Origin: Chloroflexota bacterium
GTDB taxonomy: Bacteria > Chloroflexota > Dormibacteria > CF-121
Assembly (NCBI GenBank): GCA_005880605.1
Contig: VBIS01000038.1
Span: 1-20,388, forward strand
DNA length: 20,388 bases
Reading direction: 5' to 3'
Part shown: one piece after another, positions 7,302 to 14,620 of the stretch
Numbering within the stretch: position 1 is the stretch's first letter
Layout of the letters: each line of letters opens with the position of its first letter
Notes under the pieces: model-generated
The model's input: the letters and a program-made list of their open reading frames with translations, nothing else
Databases searched by the model: none
Told to the model about the DNA's origin: nothing
Position numbers and translations under genes: made by a program

Positions 7302-7424
7302 AGCCAACCGTAAGGAATGATTAGACCCGCAGACCCGGATGCGCCGGCGGACCGCCCCCGACGTAGAATTGGGTCGCTGATTTTGGCCAAGACCATAACC
7401 CCGCGGGGGCGAGCGGGCGGGGAG
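7302..7424. promoter_or_regulatory. Divergent intergenic region between hutH and the lipoprotein gene
   Basis: This 123-nt spacer separates the two divergently read genes and must hold the hut operon promoter if the operon has no other. I see two short palindromes, TTGGCCAA (7383-7390) and CCCCGCGGGG (7399-7408), which could be operator sites. TAGAAT at 7364-7369 (plus) and TCTAAT at 7325-7320 (minus) resemble -10 boxes, but neither has a recognisable -35 partner. No hut regulator (HutC or similar) is encoded in the window. Exact elements are weakly supported; only the location is a safe inference. Confidence 0.4.
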
Positions 7425-8339
7425 ATGATACGTGCGTCCATCGGACGCCTGGCGCTGAGCACCCTGGTCGGCTTGACGCTGGGTGGGTGCGTCCTCCCGA
7501 ATCCCGGGGTTGCCAAGGCGACGCCTTCTACGTCGGCGGTCGTCATCGCCAGTCCGACGCCCCCCAGCATTACACCCCCCACCAACCTCGTCCGGCCGGG
7601 CACCCTCACCTTCCTGTCGGATACCACCTATCCGCCACAAGAGTCGATTGACCCCTCGACGCAGCACGCCGTCGGGTTCGATATCGATATCGCCAAAGCC
7701 ATCGCCGTCCGGCTGGGCCTCGCCGCGACGTTCCAGACGACCAACTCGCCGCAGATGGTCGGCGCGCTGCTCGCCAAGAAGGGCGATGCGATCATCTCGG
7801 CCCTCCAGATCACGCCGGATCTGCAACGACAGCTGGCGTTCGTCGCCTACTTCCGCGCCGGGCAGGCGATCCTGGTACGCAAGGGCGACGGATCAACCAT
7901 CAGCGGCATCAGGGACCTCTGCGGGAAGAAAGTTGCGGTACAGGTGCAGAGCCCGGAAGAGAACACCATCGACGAGGCCAACGGCGGGCTCTGCAAGGAC
8001 ATGAAGATCACCAAACAGGTCTTTCCCACCGATCTGCAGGCCGTGCTCATCCTGAAGCAGCGCGGCGTCGACGCCGCGCTCGACGACTCGCCGGTCGCCG
8101 CCTACTTCGTGAAACAGACGCCCGACCAGCTCGAGCTCGGCGGGCCGCCCTTCAAAACCAATCCAGAAGGGATCGCGGTTGACCCCAAGAATGGGGAACT
8201 GCTCAAGGCGATCCAGCAGGCCATGATGGCCATCTACCAGGACGGCACCTATCGCCAGATTCTGACCAGCTGGAACCTGCTGGACGGCGAGATCCCGGCC
8301 TCACAGATCACCGTCAACTCCAGCCCCACCACCTCGTAG
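7425..8339 (+). CDS. Polar amino-acid-type ABC transporter substrate-binding lipoprotein
   Basis: A 304-residue protein with a lipoprotein signal: short basic start MIRASIGR, hydrophobic core, and lipobox LGGC with acylated Cys22. A Ser/Thr/Pro-rich linker follows (about 27-56), then a solute-binding family 3 domain. Its landmarks are GFDIDIAKAIAVRLGL, GDAIISALQITPDLQRQLAF, LCGKKVAVQVQS and GVDAALDDSPVAAY. It should be anchored outside the membrane and bind an amino acid or related polar solute. ATG 7425 is chosen because it directly precedes the signal peptide; the frame is open from 7317, but that adds 36 arginine/proline-rich residues that would bury the signal. GGGGAG abuts the ATG, an unusually tight spacing. 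Divergence from hutH suggests histidine or urocanate uptake, which is inference. No permease or ATPase is nearby. Its TAG stop overlaps the start of repeat copy B. Confidence 0.88.
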   Translation: MIRASIGRLALSTLVGLTLGGCVLPNPGVAKATPSTSAVVIASPTPPSITPPTNLVRPGTLTFLSDTTYPPQESIDPSTQHAVGFDIDIAKAIAVRLGLAATFQTTNSPQMVGALLAKKGDAIISALQITPDLQRQLAFVAYFRAGQAILVRKGDGSTISGIRDLCGKKVAVQVQSPEENTIDEANGGLCKDMKITKQVFPTDLQAVLILKQRGVDAALDDSPVAAYFVKQTPDQLELGGPPFKTNPEGIAVDPKNGELLKAIQQAMMAIYQDGTYRQILTSWNLLDGEIPASQITVNSSPTTS

Positions 8340-8372
8340 GCCCCCACCCTACCCTCCCCCAGAGGGGGAGGG
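8339..8372. repeat. GC-rich hairpin repeat, copy B (between convergent genes)
   Basis: The plus strand reads GGCCCCCACCCT, one A, then CCCTCCCCC (8352-8360), AGA, and GGGGGAGGG (8364-8372): a perfect 9-bp stem with a 3-nt loop. It is the same repeat as copy A, in the same orientation about 2.6 kb away. Here it starts at the last base of the lipoprotein stop codon and ends 10 nt before the stop of the convergent membrane protein gene. At this place it could block transcripts from both sides, although there is no T-run. Confidence 0.85.
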
Positions 8373-8382
8373 ATGCTTCGGA

Positions 8383-8802
8383 CTAGCGGCGGCCGGCGAG
8401 CTCCGGCGGCTCGACCTTCCAGTCGGCGTCCTCTTCCGGGGCGGCCGGAGTCACGATGCGCCGGTGATAAGCCTCGATGCGGAGGATCCCGACCACGGTC
8501 AGCGCCAGGGCGAGGCCGATGCCGAGGAGCGCCTGGCCTCGCGCGGTGGAGGGAGAGAGTGTGGGGTCCGAGAAGGCGCTCACCTGCAGCAGATTGATGA
8601 CGACGCCGCTCAGCCCGCCGACCGCCATCGAGGCCAGCACCGTGGCGGCCGCCAGGCGGGCCAGCAGCGATTCGGTCAGGCCAAGCGCGAGCCACCGATC
8701 CCGGGCGATCACGGTGATGGCGCCGAAGGCGAGAAGGAGCAACAGCAGCAAGAGCACCATCTCGAACAGGCCATATCGATAGCCGCTGACGTCCGCTGGC
8801 AT
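8383..8802 (-). CDS. Small membrane protein, unknown function
   Basis: A 139-residue protein with a leucine-rich membrane helix at about residues 14-33 (including an unbroken run of nine leucines), a second hydrophobic region at about 45-72 that may hold one long or two short helices, and a third helix at about 90-110. The last 25 residues are acidic and polar (PEEDADWKVEPPE), probably cytoplasmic. I recognise no family. ATG 8802-8800 has GAGAGGG just upstream. The gene begins 30 nt after the Tat-type solute-binding lipoprotein gene on the same strand, so the two may be cotranscribed. It is too small and lacks the EAA loop expected of an ABC permease. Confidence 0.75.
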   Translation of the reverse strand: MPADVSGYRYGLFEMVLLLLLLLLAFGAITVIARDRWLALGLTESLLARLAAATVLASMAVGGLSGVVINLLQVSAFSDPTLSPSTARGQALLGIGLALALTVVGILRIEAYHRRIVTPAAPEEDADWKVEPPELAGRR

Positions 8803-8832
8803 GCCCTCTCATCGTAGACCGACGAGAAGCGG

Positions 8833-10179
8833 TTAGCTGGCGAAGCGGGCCTGGAGGGCGACGAGCTCCGCCTGCGCATCCGCCATCGCCTTTGATGGCG
8901 TGACAGTGCCCAGCACCAGATCGTGAAGGTGGCGCTGCAGCACCGACGAAGCCTCGACGTAGTGCACCAGCTTGGGACGTGGCCGGGCGTTCGCCAGGTT
9001 GGTCAAGAACACGTTGATTTGCGGATTGGCTTTGCGCATCTCGGCCGAGTTCTGCAGCGAGGTCCAAATCGGCAGCTCGGCGGTCTGCGGCGCCTGGACC
9101 TCCGGACTGGTCAGGTAACGAAGCCACTCGACCGCCAGCTCCGCATGGGCGCTGTTGGCCAGCACCCCGAGGCCCAGGAAGCCGCTGACGGAGGCCGCCG
9201 GCTTGCCGGTCGAGGCCGCCGCCGGGATGGGGGCGACCCCACCCTGGCCGAGAATCCGCGAATAGGTCGAGTCGTTCATCGACCCCCAGACGAAGTTCCA
9301 GTTGGTGTTGAACGCGACCCCGCCGGCGAGGAAGCCGCGCATCGCGTCCGGCTCAGTGCTGGCGGCAATATCGGCTGCCACGAGGTGTTCGTCGATCAGC
9401 TGGCGCATGAAGGCGGCGGCGCGCTGGGCCGGCTGTTGCTGGAGCAACGGCTTCCCGGCGGCGTCGAACAGATCGCCACCAAACTGTGCCGTGAGCCGGA
9501 CGAAGTCCGACGTCAGGCCCTCGTCCTGCGCCCACGAATCGATGAAGGGCGTGATGCGTTGACGGACCGCCGTCATCTGCGAATACCACTCCTCCAGCGT
9601 CTTCGGAGGGTCCACAAACCCCACCGCCTTCAGCTGGCTCTTGTTGTAGTAAAGGCTTTGCACATTCAGGACCTGGGGCATCGCCCAGGTCGTGCCTTTG
9701 TAGGAGAAAGCGTCCAGCAGGCTCGGCAACAGGTCGGAGCGCGCGTCATCGGGGATCTGGTCCTTGAGGCTGAGCAGTTGCTTGCGGCTCGCGAACTCCG
9801 GCACCCAGACCTGGTCGAGGGCGACCACATCGTAGGGGGACGGCTTCGAGAGCCCGGCCGCGAGGATGCTCTCGTACAGCTCGCGGTAGTGCGCCGTCTC
9901 GATCGACACGAAGACCTTGTTGTCGTGCAGGCTCCGGAACTTATTGGCGAGGCTCTGAAGTACCGTCGGGTCGTAACCAACCTGGTCGAAGAGCAGCGAC
10001 CGAATGACGGTAGCGCCCGGTGGGGGCGTCGGGGCGGTGCCGCCCGATCCGGTTGCGCAGGCATCCAGCATGGACGCCAGGGCGACGCCGCCGCCAACCC
10101 CGATGCCGATGCGCAGCCCGCGGTCGAGGAAGGACCGCCGGCTGTAGCGGCGTGACAAAAGCGCGCGCGTGTCGGGCAC
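8833..10179 (-). CDS. Tat-exported family-1 extracellular solute-binding lipoprotein
   Basis: A 448-residue protein. The N-terminus carries a twin-arginine motif, SRRSFLDRG (Arg14-Arg15), a glycine/alanine-rich hydrophobic stretch, and lipobox MLDAC with Cys41. It should therefore be folded in the cytoplasm, exported by Tat and lipid-anchored outside. The mature part shows the solute-binding family 1 pattern of sugar or oligosaccharide uptake: YDVVALDQVWVPEFA, TWAMPQVLNVQSLYYNKSQL, PPKTLEEWYSQM, AFNTNWNFVWGSM and a C-terminal AVEWLRYLTSPEVQ. The start is GTG 10179-10177. In this family the binding protein is normally followed by two permease genes of the MalF/MalG type; none is present on either side, so it is an orphan here. 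Substrate is not predictable from sequence alone. Confidence 0.9.
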   Translation of the reverse strand: MPDTRALLSRRYSRRSFLDRGLRIGIGVGGGVALASMLDACATGSGGTAPTPPPGATVIRSLLFDQVGYDPTVLQSLANKFRSLHDNKVFVSIETAHYRELYESILAAGLSKPSPYDVVALDQVWVPEFASRKQLLSLKDQIPDDARSDLLPSLLDAFSYKGTTWAMPQVLNVQSLYYNKSQLKAVGFVDPPKTLEEWYSQMTAVRQRITPFIDSWAQDEGLTSDFVRLTAQFGGDLFDAAGKPLLQQQPAQRAAAFMRQLIDEHLVAADIAASTEPDAMRGFLAGGVAFNTNWNFVWGSMNDSTYSRILGQGGVAPIPAAASTGKPAASVSGFLGLGVLANSAHAELAVEWLRYLTSPEVQAPQTAELPIWTSLQNSAEMRKANPQINVFLTNLANARPRPKLVHYVEASSVLQRHLHDLVLGTVTPSKAMADAQAELVALQARFAS

Positions 10180-10270
10180 GACGCTGTGAGGCTATCAGCG
10201 GTTTGTTAACAGGCCCATCGGGTCGAGTCGGCGCGCGGCGACAATGCCGTCACGGCCAAGTAACAAGCGG

Positions 10271-11224
10271 TCAGACCAGGGTCGGGTCGCGGCCTTCCAG
10301 GGAGCGCTCGAGCGAGGCTGCTTCGGTGCGCTCGAGCTGGAGCCTGCGCTGGGTGTCCCACAATGAGCCGAGCCAGATCGCCAAGCCGAGCGCCAGCGGA
10401 ATCAGCACCGCGCCCCGCGGGCGCGGTTCAGGCAAGCTGCCGAGCGCGCCGTAGTACTGAAACTCAGCCCAATCGATGCCGTTGGCTTGAACCAGGAACG
10501 CGGCGAAGGCGGCTGCGGCCAGCCAGAGGCGGCCTCGCGCCGTGTAATACATCCGGACGAGACCCATCCCTGGCACCACGGCAAAAGGCCACACTTGTCG
10601 CGGCCGGGCCGCGTGCTCGTCGCCCGCCGCTTCGATGGCCATCCCGTCCACGGTGACGATGAAGGCCAGCAGCGCGATCGACCACCCCTCGCCAAGCAGG
10701 TCGATGGGAAGAAACGGGAAGCCGGTGTTCCGGAACGTCGGCGTCAGCAGCTGCGCGCTGACCCAGGCGATCCACGCCAGCAGACCGATACCGGCGATGA
10801 GGATCGCCGGCAGGCGATAGCGCCGGAGCCGATCAACCCGGACGGTGACCAACGCAGCGACGATCACGAGGGCCGGCAGGGTCTGCCAGCCAAACCGCTG
10901 GGGCCAATGCACCGGCGGGATTGCGGTCGACCAGGGGGTGAGCAGCGCGGTCAGCAGAAGGCCACCGGTCAGGAGCTCCCGTTCGGTACGACCACTGCGG
11001 GTGAGGACACTGCCGCCGAAGCGCTGCAGGCCCCGCGCGAACAGCGACACCAGGGCAAAGCCGACGCAGACGACCGCCAGGACGAGGAAGATCCCGGCGT
11101 TGGCGTTGCCGCGCGTGAGCGCGAAAGCGCCGACGAAGATGGCGCCCAGCGCCAGCAAGCCCCGCACCAGGGCGCCGACACTGGCCGGTTTCGGATCGAG
11201 CCACGGCGGGGGCTTGGAAGACAT
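10271..11224 (-). CDS. Multi-pass membrane protein, unknown function
   Basis: A 317-residue integral membrane protein starting MSSKPPPWLDPKPASVG. I count about seven to eight hydrophobic segments, at roughly residues 18-38, 42-62, 86-104, 115-130, 140-160, 180-196, 228-245 and 270-287. The C-terminal tail is charged and helical (WDTQRRLQLERTEAASLERS). There are no recognisable catalytic motifs, and I do not know the family. The ATG is at 11224-11222, without a clear Shine-Dalgarno. The next gene downstream on this strand (the Tat lipoprotein) starts 91 nt later, so cotranscription is possible but not shown. The 63-nt spacer upstream is shared with the divergent rhomboid gene. Confidence 0.75.
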   Translation of the reverse strand: MSSKPPPWLDPKPASVGALVRGLLALGAIFVGAFALTRGNANAGIFLVLAVVCVGFALVSLFARGLQRFGGSVLTRSGRTERELLTGGLLLTALLTPWSTAIPPVHWPQRFGWQTLPALVIVAALVTVRVDRLRRYRLPAILIAGIGLLAWIAWVSAQLLTPTFRNTGFPFLPIDLLGEGWSIALLAFIVTVDGMAIEAAGDEHAARPRQVWPFAVVPGMGLVRMYYTARGRLWLAAAAFAAFLVQANGIDWAEFQYYGALGSLPEPRPRGAVLIPLALGLAIWLGSLWDTQRRLQLERTEAASLERSLEGRDPTLV

Positions 11225-11287
11225 CGAGAGGACCCAATCGGCAGTCTACGGGAGAGCGCGCACACTCCATAGAATCGCCTTAGCCGC

Positions 11288-11953
11288 ATGCTCCCGATCC
11301 GCGACTACAACCCGCCGCGTCGCCGAGCCCTGCTCACCTGGGGGCTGATCCTGATCAACTTCGGCGTCTACTTCTACCTCGCTCAGAACCCGGTGATGGA
11401 TGAGAACGCGATCGCCCGCTATGCGGTCACCCCGGCCGACATCACCGCCGGGCGCCACCTCGGCACCCTGATCACCTCGATGTTCTTGCACGCCAACCTG
11501 CTGCACGTCGCCGGCAACATGCTGTTCCTGTGGATCTTCGGCAACAACGTCGAGGACAAGCTGGGGGAGCTCAGGTTCCTGACCGTCTATTTCGCGTCCG
11601 GGATCGGCGGCAGCCTGCTCCAGATCTTCATCACGCCTAACTCCACCGTCCCCATGCTGGGAGCAAGCGGCGCCATCTCCGGCCTGCTGGCTGCCTACGT
11701 TCTCTACTTCCCCCGGGCGCGCATCCTGACCTTCGTCGTCCCGTTTTTCATTTTCACCCTACCTGCGTTCCTCTTTATCGGCTACTGGATCGGGCTCCAG
11801 GCGCTCAACGCGTTTCTCAACATCGGGGCGATCGGCGGCGGGGTTGCCTTCTTCGCCCATGTGGGCGGCTTCGGCACCGGCCTGATCCTTGCCCTGCTCC
11901 TGCGTCCGCGCGAGCACCCCGATCCGCACCCCGGCTACGGTGGTTATCCCTAA
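11288..11953 (+). CDS. Rhomboid family intramembrane serine protease
   Basis: A 221-residue polytopic protein with six likely membrane helices. The catalytic pair is visible: Ser127 in GASGAISG (start of the fourth helix) and His191 in FFAHVGGFGTG (sixth helix). The L1/second helix motif HVAGNMLFLWIFGNNVED includes the conserved Asn77 of the oxyanion region. These proteases cut transmembrane substrates within the bilayer. The length fits the minimal prokaryotic form without extra cytoplasmic domains; the short C-terminal tail is proline/glycine-rich (HPDPHPGYGGYP). ATG 11288 is preceded by little Shine-Dalgarno complementarity. The gene is divergent from the membrane protein to its left and convergent with the DUF1444-like gene; no partner indicates its substrate. 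Confidence 0.93.
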   Translation: MLPIRDYNPPRRRALLTWGLILINFGVYFYLAQNPVMDENAIARYAVTPADITAGRHLGTLITSMFLHANLLHVAGNMLFLWIFGNNVEDKLGELRFLTVYFASGIGGSLLQIFITPNSTVPMLGASGAISGLLAAYVLYFPRARILTFVVPFFIFTLPAFLFIGYWIGLQALNAFLNIGAIGGGVAFFAHVGGFGTGLILALLLRPREHPDPHPGYGGYP

Positions 11954-11978
11954 AAGCAGGCCGCGCGATGGAGCCGCG

Positions 11979-12764
11979 CTAGCGCGCGTACTGCCGGATG
12001 CGACCGTTCTCGACGCAGTAGAGGTGGTCGGATATCGGGAAGGCGGCCTCGCGGTGCCGTTCCTGCACGTCGTGACGCAACCGGCCCATCAACTGGGCAC
12101 GCTCGCCCGCCGCGATCAAAGAGCCCCGCTCGGGAACGCCGACGACCGGTACATCCTCGAGCATCTCCTCGAGCCAGGCCCAGACCTCGGGCAGCAGCAT
12201 CAGTGCCGCCCCGTAGGGCCGGGAGTCGACATAGCTGAGCATCAGCATCTGCGCGCGGCCGTTCTTGTCGGTCTCGAGGCCGGTGAACTTCATCCCGTTG
12301 CGGAACATCAAGGCCAGGTTGGTGAGCGCGATCACCTCGACGTGGTCGCGGCCGACGTTCCAGGCCGTCAGGTCCTGAGGCAGCAAGTAGCGCATCCCCT
12401 GCGGGTAGTGGGCGGCGTAGGTGACGACCATGTCGCCCAGCATGCGGCGGTAGACCACCGGGCCACCGGCCGACTCGAGGAAACTGGCCGGCCGCAGCAC
12501 CGGGAGGATCAGGGGCGCCCCGAACGCGGCCTCGGTGTCACATTCCTGGTCGAGACGGCGCAGCCGGGCGGCAAAGAGCCGGTCGAGCGCCGACGGTTGT
12601 TCGCGGTACTGCTGATAGAAGCTGTCCAGGTTGAACCGCAGGTCGCTGTCCTGGACACGACGAATGATCAATTGAAACGGCTCCGGCCCTTTCTTGACCG
12701 TCCAACCCGGGCGGAGCGCGGTCAGGCGCTTCAACACGTGGTTCTGGAAGTCGTGGGCGTTCAT
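11979..12764 (-). CDS. DUF1444-like protein
   Basis: A 261-residue soluble protein beginning MNAHDFQNHVLKRLTALRPGW. The order of blocks resembles DUF1444 (Bacillus YtpQ type): an N-terminal alpha/beta part with RFNLDSFYQQYRE, a central PLILPVLRPASFLES, and a C-terminal part with LTNLALMFRNG, YGAALMLLPEVWAWLEE and EDVPVVGVPERGSLIAAGE. Family length is about 260-270 residues, which agrees. The family has no established biochemical role. The start chosen is ATG 12764-12762; ATG at 12782 is also in frame. The longer open frame further upstream (to 12944) overlaps the divergent metallopeptidase gene and is not protein-like. Assignment is by recalled pattern, moderately sure. It shares a 73-nt upstream spacer with the metallopeptidase gene. 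Confidence 0.7.
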   Translation of the reverse strand: MNAHDFQNHVLKRLTALRPGWTVKKGPEPFQLIIRRVQDSDLRFNLDSFYQQYREQPSALDRLFAARLRRLDQECDTEAAFGAPLILPVLRPASFLESAGGPVVYRRMLGDMVVTYAAHYPQGMRYLLPQDLTAWNVGRDHVEVIALTNLALMFRNGMKFTGLETDKNGRAQMLMLSYVDSRPYGAALMLLPEVWAWLEEMLEDVPVVGVPERGSLIAAGERAQLMGRLRHDVQERHREAAFPISDHLYCVENGRIRQYAR

Positions 12765-12837
12765 CGTCGTCTGCTGGCCCATTGCGGGTGTAACGAGGTC
12801 CCAGATGCAGGCTTGCAGGCCGTCGCTTGGGTGTCGC

Positions 12838-13551
12838 ATGCCGCTTAGCCGGTGGCTTGGCGGCGGCCGGCCGGGGCTTCGAGACCGGGTCGTCAAAGGC
12901 TTACAACAGGCCCGCGACGGTGACGCGGCCGGTGCGATCGACACGATTGCCGAAAGGTTTTCCGAGGCCCTGGCAGAGCTGCGGTCGCTGCGCCAGCCGG
13001 TGGATGCGGCATGGCTGCGGCTCGCCGCGCGGCTCGCCTACCGCGCGGCCGACATGTCCGCCGCGGCCGATTTCGCGCAGCAAGCCCTCACGCGCGAGGA
13101 GGACGCCGCAACCTGGAATCTCCTCGGCCGGCTGCGGCTTTGGCTCGACCATAAGGGCGCGCCTGCCGCATTCGCTCGGGCCGCCGAGCTGGAGCCGGAG
13201 GTCTTCCCTCTCCCGTACCGGGTCAAGCGCGATCGGTTTAGCCGCATGGCCGAAGTGGCGCTCGCCGCCATCCCGGAAACCTTCCAGGAACAGATGACGA
13301 ACACCATGATCGTGGTCGACGACCTGCCCGACCTGGACGCCGTCCGCGAGGGCGAGGATCCCGACTTGCTGGGACTCTACGAGGGCGCCACCGTGCTCGA
13401 GCACGGCCTACCGGAGCGCATCGTCCTCTACCAGCGCAACCACGAGAACATCGTGGCGGACGAGAAAGAATTGGCCGAGCAGGTACAGGAGACGATGCGC
13501 CACGAAGTCGGCCACCACTTCGGCATGGAAGAAAACGAACTGCCGTACTAG
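12838..13551 (+). CDS. Zincin_1 metallopeptidase with TPR-like N-terminal helices
   Basis: A 237-residue protein. Residues about 15-120 are alanine/leucine-rich helical pairs of TPR type (AWLRLAARLAYRAADMSAAADFAQQAL, ATWNLLGRLRLW...), followed by a Zincin_1 domain (about 125-237). The latter has the family order MAEVALAAIPETFQEQM, VVVDDLP, LLGLYEG, PERIVLYQRN and the zinc motif HEVGHHFGME with His222, Glu223 and His226. Family members are small minimal zinc proteases, mostly of unknown substrate. The zinc site sits at the very C-terminus, as in most members. ATG 12838 is the first start that does not overlap the divergent DUF1444-like gene, although no strong Shine-Dalgarno is seen. The stop shares the CTAG palindrome with the stop of the convergent gene. 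Confidence 0.85.
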   Translation: MPLSRWLGGGRPGLRDRVVKGLQQARDGDAAGAIDTIAERFSEALAELRSLRQPVDAAWLRLAARLAYRAADMSAAADFAQQALTREEDAATWNLLGRLRLWLDHKGAPAAFARAAELEPEVFPLPYRVKRDRFSRMAEVALAAIPETFQEQMTNTMIVVDDLPDLDAVREGEDPDLLGLYEGATVLEHGLPERIVLYQRNHENIVADEKELAEQVQETMRHEVGHHFGMEENELPY

Positions 13552-14360
13552 GTCTTGATTGGGAAGGGATTACCCGAGGGCGGCAGGGCCAGCGTGCCAC
13601 CCTGGTCGATCGTGCTGAGCGACGCAATGAAATCATTGAAACCTTGCATCGGGTCGTATCCAGTCAACGACTTGTAGGTCGCGCCGAGAGTCGGACCACC
13701 CGCCCCACACAGGGTCGTCCAGTCGAAGGTCAGCTGGGCGTGCAAGTAGTAAAGGAAGAGGTCGCCGCAGCCGGCTGCGATCTGGTCGGTATCACCCGCG
13801 GAGTTGTCGTTGACGTAATCCCGGCGTCCCTGGGACCACCAGTCCTGCTCGGTGGGGTTGAACTCCTCGGCGATCTCCGGGTGGCGCTCGAAGGCCAGCA
13901 CCCGCGACAGCGATTCCCCATTGGTCACGGCGCAGTCCCAACCGTTGTTGATGGCGGCCTCGAAGACCTCCACGATTTCCGCGGTGAGAAAGCCGGGCGC
14001 ACGGACCGGATCGGACAGCACGTGCACGTCCGTGCCGGCGCACGTCATGTGATACGCGCCGCCGGCATTAGGATCCGCATAGACATAGAAGGGCAAGCTG
14101 GGTGGGGTCAGCCCGCCGAACCAGACCTGGGTCGCGGCATAATCGGCCTCGGCGTTGTCGAGCATCGCCTTCGCCGCGGCATCGCCCGACGACGTTCCGT
14201 CACTGAAGACGATGAAATTTTGCGTCTGCCCGGCCTTCGTCTCGCCCCGCCCAGCCGGGTGCCGCTGCCGATGAGCCTGGACGGTACTCGTCGGAAGGGT
14301 GATCCCCGGAGGCATGAATACGCGCGCGAGCACCTTTGAACCGAAGAGGCTTCGCAGCAT
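13548..14360 (-). CDS. Unrecognised conserved-looking protein (four-Cys pattern)
   Basis: A 270-residue protein I cannot assign to a named family. After a basic, weakly hydrophobic N-terminus (MLRSLFGSKVLARVFMPPG) and a polar linker, a globular domain begins at about residue 48 (NFIVFSDGTSSGDAAAKAML). It contains four cysteines in distinct blocks: GAYHMTCAGTDVHVLSD, NNGWDCAVTNGESLSRVLAFE, IAAGCGDLFLYYLHAQL and WTTLCGAGGPTLG. I recall similar unannotated bacterial proteins with the NGESLSR and CGDLFLYYL blocks, but no function for them. No HExxH, Walker or other catalytic motif is seen. The ATG at 14360 lies 14 nt after the dodecin stop, so it is probably the last cistron of the helicase-transketolase-dodecin group. 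Confidence 0.7.
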   Translation of the reverse strand: MLRSLFGSKVLARVFMPPGITLPTSTVQAHRQRHPAGRGETKAGQTQNFIVFSDGTSSGDAAAKAMLDNAEADYAATQVWFGGLTPPSLPFYVYADPNAGGAYHMTCAGTDVHVLSDPVRAPGFLTAEIVEVFEAAINNGWDCAVTNGESLSRVLAFERHPEIAEEFNPTEQDWWSQGRRDYVNDNSAGDTDQIAAGCGDLFLYYLHAQLTFDWTTLCGAGGPTLGATYKSLTGYDPMQGFNDFIASLSTIDQGGTLALPPSGNPFPIKT

Positions 14361-14374
14361 GATGGTCGCTTCGC

Positions 14375-14608
14375 CTACGCCTTTTTCTTCGAGGCGGCGC
14401 CGGAGGTTCGCTCGATGCGGAAGCCGATCCGGACCTGCACCTGGTACTCGGTCAGACGGTTGTTCTGGACGACGGCTTTCGAATTCACCACCTCAACGGT
14501 CTCGATGCCGCGAACCGTCTTCGCAGCCTCATTGACCGCCTCGCGGGCGGCATCACTCCAGCTCTCCTTCGAGGTCCCGACCAGCTCCAGGATTTTCAAT
14601 ACGGCCAT
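14375..14608 (-). CDS. Dodecin family flavin-binding protein
   Basis: A 77-residue protein matching dodecin along its length: KILELVGTSKESWSDAAREAV, EAAKTVRGIETVEVVN, then TEYQVQVRIGFRIE. Dodecins form hollow dodecamers that bind and store flavins (riboflavin, FMN or FAD, depending on lineage). The Trp17 in the SKESW motif corresponds to the aromatic residue that stacks on the flavin. The lysine/serine tail (ASKKKA) is extra and likely disordered. ATG 14608-14606 follows a very good AGGAGGG by 5 nt. The gene starts 10 nt after transketolase. Expected in the cytoplasm. Confidence 0.93.
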   Translation of the reverse strand: MAVLKILELVGTSKESWSDAAREAVNEAAKTVRGIETVEVVNSKAVVQNNRLTEYQVQVRIGFRIERTSGAASKKKA

Positions 14609-14613
14609 CTTTA

Positions 14614-14620
14614 CCCTCCT
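14614..14620 (-). promoter_or_regulatory. Dodecin ribosome binding site overlapping the transketolase stop
   Basis: On the minus strand, TATAGGAGGGTAAAG precedes the dodecin ATG. AGGAGGG is a near-perfect Shine-Dalgarno with 5-nt spacing. Its first two bases are the AG of the transketolase TAG stop, so a ribosome terminating on transketolase covers this site. Confidence 0.8.

Noticed and set aside
7317..7424. Upstream extension of the amino-acid-binding lipoprotein
   Set aside because: Adds 36 arginine/proline-rich residues before a clear signal peptide; a lipoprotein signal must be N-terminal.
7302..7826. N-terminal extension of hutH by 175 codons
   Set aside because: It is antisense to the lipoprotein gene, is arginine/glycine-rich and unlike any ammonia-lyase; the family start fits 7301 or 7292.
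8249..9127. Long minus-strand open frame across the membrane protein and lipoprotein genes
   Set aside because: It is proline/arginine-rich without domains and lies in a different frame over two well-supported genes.
8923..10155. Plus-strand open frame of 410 codons opposite the Tat lipoprotein
   Set aside because: Histidine/arginine-rich shadow with no domain; the minus strand has Tat signal, lipobox and binding-protein motifs.
12694..12837. Upstream extension of the metallopeptidase gene
   Set aside because: It overlaps the divergent DUF1444-like coding region and is not similar to the family.
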